Made by a program: the position numbers and the translations under genes
The notes under the pieces: generated by a model
What the model saw: only the letters and a program-made list of their open reading frames with translations
Database searches by the model: none
What the model was told of the DNA's origin: nothing
Assembly (NCBI GenBank): GCA_028564705.1
Contig: JAPXFQ010002755.1
Coordinates: 310,001-374,000, forward strand
Length of the DNA: 64,000 nt
DNA from: Apricaphanius iberus
Lineage: Eukaryota > Chordata > Actinopteri > Cyprinodontiformes > Aphaniidae
Reading direction: 5' to 3'
Shown: positions 57,157 to 64,000 of the stretch, piece after piece
Numbering within the stretch: the stretch's first letter is position 1
Layout: every line of letters begins with the position of its first letter

Positions 57157-57560
57157 TAGACTGTGTAAAAAGTTTTCTGCAACTGAATGACGAAAAAAAA
57201 ACCTAAAACCTTGTTTGTGCTCGAGAAAAACATGCACCTCTAATCACAGGACACTCTTGGTCCTCTTGCCCTAAGATACACCTTGACTCTGGTTTTAACT
57301 TAAAGGGTCATTTTTAAGCTGTGCTAATATCATTTATGAAATATTTCTAAATTAAGTACTATCATCTCACATTCCAAACTGGAAATTGTTATTTAAGCAT
57401 TTGCCTCCTCAAGATTAGATTACTGTAATGCATTATTTACCCATCCAGGCAAAACGTCTGACCTAATCACCAAAGTTCTCTTATGTTGCATTACCCTTCA
57501 TACATCTCTGATGGCTCCTTATTCACTCTAGAATACATTACAAGGTCTTAGTGTTTACTC
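57157..57560 (+). pseudogene. Degenerate L2-type reverse transcriptase
   Basis: The frames give SFLQLNDEKT (57172), DSGFNLKGHF (57283, for DSDLxxxxHI), RLDYCNALF (57413, the diagnostic SRLDYCNALL motif) and HWLP-type sequence near 57510. These are the same parts as 41430-41900 of the better-preserved L2 copy. Frameshifts and stops throughout. Confidence 0.7.
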
Positions 57561-58608
57561 AGTAGGGTTTAAATAATCAAGATATAATTCCTCAATAATA
57601 ATAATAATAATAATAATCCAAAAGTTTCTGCTCTATGGCATTTACTTTCATTATTAGCTGGTTTACAAAAGCATTTTTTTTTTACAGCTTGTGAGCACAA
57701 TGGAGAGAAAACTGGAAGTGCTCTGACTGAGTTTGACTTCTCTGCCTGGCACATAGAAAAAGGACAGTGAAGAGGTACAAGTGAACACAGTGAACCCAGA
57801 TAAAATATGAGAAATCCTTTTTTTCTTGCACTTGTTAACAACCGAGCTCATTAAATACATTTAAAACTTTCACGAGTAAGAGGCCAGTTAGAGTCCTTCA
57901 TCACACCACCTGTTCAACAAAGCTGAAACATGTCTCAAGGCAATACTTTTTAACAGCTACCTTCCGCTGCCAGAATATATTACTCATCCGCAGCACACTT
58001 CTTCAGGTAATGTGAATTTCGGAGATAAATTATACAAATCTTTGGCTTGTTTTATTGCCTCGCTTGATGCAGTGTCCAACCTTGCATAAATGGGGGATTT
58101 TGTGTGGCTCTGGGTTAGCTGTCTAGAGTCTGGATGGAGTTGAAAGGATTATTACCACAAAAGTGACGAGAGACAGTATATCCTGTTAACAGACTGACAA
58201 CACCAGTCTTAATGAAATATCTGAGACATGCTTTGGTCAAAATTCCACTGGGATTAAGTACAACAGAGCCCTCTTTAACCTGGTGTTATTAGTCTTGTTC
58301 AGACAGACGGTTTTGTTGAGAGAGAATTACAAGTTGCTTGTTCTTTCACGTGATTAACAGAGTATCAAGTCCACAATAACAAAGACATAAAAAACTGAAC
58401 ACATGCAGCATTATTCTAATATTAAACCTAGTATTCTTGGTAGTTTTTACACAAATAGTGGGTATTCTACTTCATACACTATTAATAAAAAGTGCTTTCT
58501 CTACTGGCATAGAAAATGTGACATTTTTACATATGTATGTGTACATATACATATGTAAGAAAGTGATCAGGGTACTGGCCGGACAAAGCTAACAGACCAT
58601 TTGAAAGG
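57561..58608. other. Unique sequence, no gene seen
   Basis: (AAT)n run at 57594-57617. The 90-codon minus ORF (57569-57841) begins in ordinary DNA, runs into that repeat, and has no relatives known to me. Confidence 0.45.
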
Positions 58609-58765
58609 CCAGGCAAGTCAAGGCAATTTTATTCATGTAGCACACTTTCAACTACAACTTATTTAAAAGTGCTTTACATGACTCTGAGATAAAGAAACAA
58701 ACCAAACATATGATAAAAGCATTGAAGACAGATGAAAAGGTGTAGAAAAAGATGTGGAAATAAGC
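58609..58765 (-). mobile_element. LINE/SINE 3' tail, reversed
   Basis: GGCAAGTCAAGGCAATTTTA, TTCATGTAGCACACTTTCAAC and AAAAGTGCTTTACATGACTC. The same family as 40365 and 60441. Confidence 0.6.
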
Positions 58766-59809
58766 TTAAAGTACATTTCTTTTTCATTGCTGTAGCTTAA
58801 TCTTACTGAAAATGTGCAAAAACGAACAAATAATTTACTCACACAAACATTTACCGAGCGAAACGAAGCTGTTAGGAGTCTGTGGTTTTTGTTTTGTCTG
58901 ACTTCCTGTTTTCTTCAAGCTGGAGATTATCCACCAGAGATCCCGGTAGAGCTGAGGAGCTGCCAATTAACCTGAGGGTGGTGCCTGTCTGCTGCACTGC
59001 TCACCTAACATATTTTGCTTTAGGAGTTGAGTCTGGGGACTGTGATAGCCTTGGAACAGGGCTACTTTTGTGTCTCTTGATTTGGCCTCTCCACCAGATT
59101 TTATGATACCTTTGACTTTAACAAGGTTCCCAGGATCTTTGGAATGAAACATGGAAACCGAATCACATATCCTGTCACGCTTTTCAGTGAACATGAACAA
59201 ACTTCAATTTTAGACTAAGACCAAAACACACGTCAAACCCCTTCTAGAGTTTAGCAAATACCATTTGTTTACATTTGTGGTAGTTAGTGTAGGGAATCAT
59301 TTACTACAAATTAACAGAACTGAAATCATTTCAAGTATTCCTAGCTTCCCAACAAATTCCCAAAGCAGTCCCATTGTTCCCTGGCAAGTGGTGGCATCAC
59401 AAATGACATTAGAACCAAGCCAATAACTCAATGACTCTAAACATACCACACATATGTAATCTCAAACTGACAGACAAATATTTTGCTGCCGAGACAAGCT
59501 GGGTAACAATGGGGTTGGCTGGCATCTATTCAGGTAATGGATATCCTGCTTCTTTGAAAAAGTCTGCTTTGAAAGTTGATTATTCATCATTTCTGAGACC
59601 AAATCAATCAATCCTTCAGCCCTTGTGAAAACAATTGAAAAACTTCTGAAGAATTAATTGGAATGGATTGTTAAAGATATGATTTGCTAATGAAGATATG
59701 GCAGTGATAGCTCTGTTTTTTTACCATCCAATCAGAGTTGCCCTCTTAAATGGTGAGGAATCTGCCACGGCATCCGCAGATTCGTAAGCTTTTTATTATT
59801 GTTTTCTTT
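58766..59809. other. Unique sequence, no gene seen
   Basis: A 74-codon ORF at 58882-59106 has no recognisable domain. No transposon ends found. Confidence 0.4.
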
Positions 59810-60112
59810 TTAAGCCCCCAAATCGGCCCGGAAGACAATCAAAAAGCACTTCCGAGATGTTCGTAAGTCCAAGAAGAATGTAAACATGGTAAAATAAAGG
59901 CGTTTGGGGCAGATTAAACCTTATCACAAGCAGTACTTGCACAGCCCCGAGCAGTCCCATTCCACGGATATAGCTGATTAAGACTGGATGTATAAATACT
60001 GTTGAACGGCTCAAACTGGCTCCGAACTTCTCAAGGTGAGTGCAAAAAACATAAAAATTGCTAAAAAAAATAAATAAGGTCCAGGTTAAAAAAACATGTG
60101 AATTTCCCTACA
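59810..60112. mobile_element. Right-end relative of the T2-like element
   Basis: Aligns with the right end of 20623-24302: GACTGGATGTATAAATACT (59983) against ACTGGATATAAACTCATCC, GGCTCCGAACTTCTCAAGG against AGCTCCAAACTTTTCTGG, and GCTAAAAAAAATAAATAAGGTCCAGGTT (60059) against GCTAAAAATAAGGACCAGGTT. The TTAA terminus has decayed. No opposite end was found, so it is a fragment. Confidence 0.55.
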
Positions 60113-60440
60113 ATACAATACAATTTTTGTGGGAAGCCCCCAGACCCCGTATAGTATTTTAGTATTCACCTTTTTCATAGCTTCTGAGTTTGCAGGTATG
60201 ATTAAATACTTAGTCAGCAAAGCTGAATATTTTGCTAGCAAGCAGAACCGTCTAGTTGAATATTTAGCTTTGAAGTAAACATTAAGCTCAGAGCTAAGTA
60301 TTTAGCAAATTTGAGAATTTACTGGTCAAAAAGTGGAAGTGGACAACCAAAATATTTAGCAAAATATTTAATATGTAAACTAAATATTTAGCATACTAAT
60401 TACATATTTGGGTTTTAACTGTGATATTTATAAACACATA

Positions 60441-60570
60441 TGTAAGGCAAGAAAATTTGTATAGCACACTTTTAACAACAGGGTAGTTCAAGGTGCTTTA
60501 CAAGATTTGGTGATAAAGAAACACACAACACGTATGATACATTAATGAAGACATATATAAATAACACTGA
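60441..60570 (-). mobile_element. LINE/SINE 3' tail, reversed
   Basis: TAAGGCAAGAAAATTTGTATAG, CACACTTTTAACAACAGGG and CAAGGTGCTTTACAAGATTTGG, the same family as 40365 and 58609. Confidence 0.6.
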
Positions 60571-60777
60571 TTCAAATATTTTTTTCAAAAATGAACAACC
60601 TTGTTTCTCCCATGACAAGTTAAATAACCAAATTATTGCAGTTATTTTTGATTGTATAACTTTTAAAATGATACTCGTTAGCAGTGGTCCTTAACACGGA
60701 TGTTCCAGTTTGACTTTGGACCTGTTAAAGTGATAGTCTGGATTTTGTCAGAAAAAAGAGAGAGAGGGACATGATTT

Positions 60778-61681
60778 CAGAATCAGCTTTAATGGCCAAG
60801 TATGACACATACAAGGAATTTGACTCCGGCAACGTTTCTCTCCAGTACAGAACTTAAATAAGTGAAATTAAAACGGAAATAAAAATAAATACAAATAAAT
60901 AATAAAGGATAATATATACACCAAACCAGGGTTATTGTACAGTAAGTATATACAGCAGTGCAGAGTTTTAGTTTATTGTTCATGTGAATGGACTCACACT
61001 CTGTGACTACACAGAGTTCATCAGAGCGACAGCCTGGGGGAAGAAACTGTTCTTATGTCGGGTGGTTTTGGCGTACAGCGCTCTGTAACGCCGGCCTGAG
61101 GGGAGGAGCCTAAACAGATTGTGGCCAGGGTGTGAGGGGTCAGTGGTGATTTTCCTGGCCCGCTTCCTGACCCTGGCCCGGAAAAGGTCCTCAATGGAGG
61201 GAAGATCAGTACCTATGATCCTCTCTGAGGACCTGACTGTTCTCTGCAGTCTGTCCTTGTCTTGCCTGGTGGCGGATCCGAACCAGACAGAGATGGATGA
61301 GGTCAGGACAGACTGGACTATTGCTGTGTAGAATATGGTCAGCAGTTCCTGAGGCAGGTTGAACTTTCTGAGCTGACGCAGAAAGTACAGCCTTTGCTGG
61401 GCCTTCTTCCTTATAGAGTCAATGTGGGAGGTCCACTTCAGGTCCCGTGTGATGGTGGATCCTAGGAACCTGAAAGACTCCACTGTGGGGACTGACCTGT
61501 TGGTGATTATGAGAGGAGATGTTGATGGGGGTCTCTTCCTGAAGTCCACTGTCATCTCCACAGTTTTGAGCGGGTTTAGCTCCAGGTGGTTCTGACTGCA
61601 CCAGAGGACCAGCTGTTCCACCTCCCTTCTGTATGCAGACTCGTCGCCGTCACGGATGAGTCCGATTTGAAAAAAAACCAC
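60778..61681 (-). pseudogene. Rex1/CR1-like LINE, 5'-truncated
   Basis: A continuous minus-strand frame (61681-61007, about 224 residues) encodes the thumb and C-terminus of a non-LTR reverse transcriptase: GLIRDGDESAYRREVEQLVL, WCSQNHLELNPLKTVEMTVD, FRFLGSTITRDLKWTSHIDS, KKAQQRLYFLRQLRKFNLPQ, SVLTSSISVWFGSA, then DPSHPGHNLFRLLPSGRRYR and KNSFFPQAVALMNSV with its natural stop. The copy begins just after the position of the catalytic ADD box, so the enzyme core is lost by 5' truncation. The frame has no stop, so the insertion is young compared with the L2 copies. The 3' untranslated region runs from 61006 to about 60778 and ends GCCATTAAAGCTGATTCTGA, typical of this family. It lies 50 bp inside the left end of the TTAA element. 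Confidence 0.88.
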
Positions 61682-62487
61682 CCAAGCTCCCTCCCCCTCC
61701 CTTTCTGATTGGTCTTGAAGCCACGGCTACTTTCCCATGCACGCGCCAGGTCAATACGCCAAGACGTGCGGAGGAGAGAGAGAAAACAACCAGAGTGTCA
61801 GCAATGGAGTTATCAGAGTTGAGGATGCTTTTTTGGTTTGAAATCTGTATCTTCTGCTCTTGAGCTCGGGACTAATGGCGGAGGCTTGATTCGGAGGCTT
61901 CGTGTAAACAGAAAACTGAGCATGCGCGCAGTTACAAGCACGAGCACACAGCGTGCGTGATGATTGACGGCCCTTGGCATCACTTGATTGGTTGAAGTGG
62001 ACGGCACCGTGGCTTTTGAGCATAGACTGTAAAAAAGAATAGACAGCGCCTCCTCACTCCTCCCTGTTTAACAGAATGACACACGTTCATGGGGGAATTC
62101 ATGGCGGATTCACAGACTCCTCCTCCCGAGCTCTGACGAAGCATGTTCCTAAAAAGGGCATAGGGGCGGGATCTTCACTGTAGACTCTGTCCTCACGGGG
62201 CGTGTAGTTTGTTTGTCATCCGCCCATTCTGCTCCCGCAACTTTAGCTCTGATACTAAGCTTGGCTAACTATGCTAAAGGCTAATAGCCCCATGCCTGAC
62301 TGCTGCCATATCTGAGCTCCTCCGACGGTTCTTCTATTTCTCAAACCTCAAAAGGTAAGAACTAGTAACTTGAAATAATTAATAAAATATAGTGTTACTA
62401 TAATTAAAGTCCAACAAAACAGCCTGTCTATCAAAGTCCGGCCCCCTCATTAATTATGCAATATTTCAAAAAATTATCTTACGAAAA

Positions 62488-62789
62488 AGCCTGTGAATAT
62501 TCTCATTCATCCAGGTCATGGTTATCTCAAGGAAATTTCAATCAAACGCAACTGGACTTGGTAATTTGTCTTGGAAGACGTTTCACCTCTTATCCAAGAG
62601 GCTTCATCAGTTCATGCTCGCCGCTGACCAGGCTGGGACTTGTCCAACTAACTCCACACCAGTTAGTTGGACCAGTCCCAGCCTGGTCAGCGGCGAGCAT
62701 GAACTGATGAAGCCTCTTGGATAAGAGGTGAAACGTCTTCCAAGACAAATTACCAAGTCCAGTTGCGTTTGATTGAAATTTCCTTGAGA
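62488..62789. mobile_element. Palindromic insertion with 13 bp target duplication
   Basis: Two 131 bp arms, 62523-62653 and 62661-62791, are inverted copies around a 7 bp centre (CCACACC). Only one mismatch is visible (62641 against 62673-62674). The arm contains GACGTTTCACCTCTTATCCA and AGAGGCTTCATCAGTTCATG, words common in fish repeats that I associate, tentatively, with Penelope-like elements, whose copies often lie in inverted pairs. The insertion is bracketed by the direct repeat TATCTTACGAAAA at 62475-62487 and 62790-62802, a perfect 13 bp target-site duplication. The 35 bp before the left arm (TTCTCATTCATCCAGGTCAT) is not part of the palindrome. No protein is encoded; ORFs across it are symmetric artefacts. 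Confidence 0.8.
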
Positions 62790-63191
62790 TATCTTACGAA
62801 AACCAGCCTGGTGCCTATTTTTTTGACGAGACCAGCGTTATCTCAGGAAGAATATGTAGCCATAGAAAGTTTTTAAAAAATGGGCACCAGGCATTAAAGT
62901 TGTTTTTAACGTTTCTAAAGTCCAATGCTTTTCAATGGGGGCCTATCGGCCAAATGGAGGTACTACAGCATTGGAGGAGCAATGGCGGCCTCCATGGTAT
63001 GCGGTCACAAAGCAGAGCAGCCAGCGGCCATTGCTTTTGAGCCATAGCTGAGATACGGGAAGGCGGGACTTAGCCGTAATGTTATAATTCATAAAATGAC
63101 TTATTTTAGATGAACATTTAAGGCCAGGAGGTCAATTTAATACAATTCTTAAAATGTGTAATTCATTTAGAGATCCAGACTATCACTTTAA

Positions 63192-64000
63192 ATAAAGGAC
63201 CTCCAGTGCTGAATTTTTTATTTATTTATTCTTAATCCATTAAACACACTTAGTTTTCTTTCATATGTTTGTGAGAATATGTTACTGCAGAATAGACTTA
63301 TGTCTATACTCTACTATATGTCTAGGCTTACTTAGCACATATTTTCCATAGATGGAGATAAGTGTAGCATTCATTTTTAACTGGCATGCCAAAGCATTTT
63401 ATTTGGTGAGCTTAGCTACAGAAAAAAGATTATCTAAATAGGAAATTATGACAAACAAAAAATACATAAACAATAACAATCATGGTTTATATACCCTATG
63501 TATCAATGTGTATTTTTTATGATGTATGTAAATATCTGGGTTCAGCTGTTTCAAAAGTCAATCAATACAAACCACTAGTCATTTGGAAGTGCTAAGGCTA
63601 GAAGGTTAATCCTCAAATATTTCAACATTACAACAATTAGACCTACATTTATTTTTAACACAAGAATTCCTTTAAACTGGAGTCTGGACAAATGGCTGTG
63701 CTTATCCAGGATTGTCCAATGACTGTTGAGATGAAGACTTTGGCACAAATTCCTTATTTTAGGATCATTGTGGTGTCTTTAACCTTACCTTACCCGGTAA
63801 AAAGCAAGGGCAGAAAAAGGTGTCAGTATCATGGATTGTGACACGCCATGTCCAATAACAAGCAACAACATAACATCGTTTAACCTCTACAGCGTATGTA
63901 TTGATCCATCTTGTTCTTATCACGGCACGATCACAGTTCAGTGCTCCCTCAGCTTAGCTTTGGGGCTGTTTGAATCCATCCCACTGTATTAGTCAGAGAC
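63192..64000. other. AT-rich sequence, no feature seen
   Basis: No gene, RNA or transposon end recognised up to the right edge of the window. Confidence 0.5.

Larger units (their letters stand above)
60725..63191. mobile_element. TTAA-flanked DNA transposon, 2.5 kb
   Basis: TTAA at 60725 is followed by AGTGATAGTCTGGAT, and the exact inverse ATCCAGACTATCACT is followed by TTAA at 63188-63191. This gives 15 bp perfect terminal inverted repeats and a TTAA target duplication, as made by piggyBac and Kolobok elements. The ends are not the AGGRR of the T2 group, so the superfamily is open. The interior, outside later insertions, has a GC-richer part at 61690-62350 with CAATGGCGGCCTCC-type words further right and a possible splice donor (AAAAGGTAAGAA, 62350). 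I found no transposase. A Rex1-like LINE (60778-61681) and a palindromic insertion (62488-62789) sit inside. Confidence 0.7.

Noticed and set aside
62456..62724. ORFs of 83 and 68 codons across the palindrome
   Set aside because: They arise from the inverted-repeat arms and their continuation is a repeat word common in fish genomes, not a host protein.

Overview
The window is non-coding, repeat-rich vertebrate DNA, almost certainly from a teleost fish. It is AT-rich and full of long AT, CA and CT runs. It carries the usual mix of fish repeats: Tc1/mariner, hAT-like and TTAA-target DNA transposons, L2- and Rex1-like non-LTR retrotransposon pieces, tRNA-headed SINEs with a GATG-type tail, and long solo-LTR-like elements. 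I found no host protein-coding exon I would defend. The recognisable coding sequence is all mobile-element derived and broken: an L2-type reverse transcriptase, other LINE remnants, Tc1 transposase pieces, two THAP zinc-finger exons and a zinc-ribbon/integrase relic. The window therefore reads as a gene desert or a very large intron. Species and neighbouring genes cannot be told from it.

Layout. 1-80: LINE tail at the left edge. About 200-1814, 11457-13222 and 15550-17090: three diverged members of one LTR-like family, all on the + strand. 3328-3960: AT tract and a 164 bp tandem duplication. 5429-6990: a Tc1 deletion derivative, a hairpin-rich DNA element and a second Tc1 fragment side by side. 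7197-10509: mostly unique sequence. 14001-14771: a 43 bp minisatellite followed by a broken gene with a zinc ribbon and integrase-like N-terminus. 20623-24302: a TTAA-flanked, T2/Kolobok-like transposon of 3.7 kb holding a LINE tail and a SINE. 24530-25912: degenerate LINE and a hAT-like MITE.

29971-36215: LINE tails, a Harbinger-like end, a tRNA-like SINE head and a THAP exon. 37097-37606: a 510 bp piece of 28S rRNA. 40365-43313: LINE tail, L2 reverse transcriptase, Tc1 fragment, second THAP exon and an intact hAT-like MITE. 43322-51390: mostly unique sequence with candidate conserved non-coding DNA. 51391-53750: a diverged direct duplication of unique sequence, interrupted by retroposon tails. 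55828-57560: SINE and two LINE remnants. 60725-63191: a second TTAA-flanked element (2.5 kb) containing a Rex1-like LINE and a 302 bp insertion that is itself a near-perfect 131 bp inverted repeat.

The elements do not form a pathway. What they show is layered insertion: retroposons sit inside DNA transposons, several with visible target-site duplications, so relative ages can be read. The most unusual items are the palindromic insertion in the 60.7-63.2 kb element, the zinc-ribbon/integrase relic, the two THAP exons with splice donors, the 28S fragment and the duplicated non-coding block at 51.4/53.5 kb. All family names are from recognition of motifs, not from a database search.
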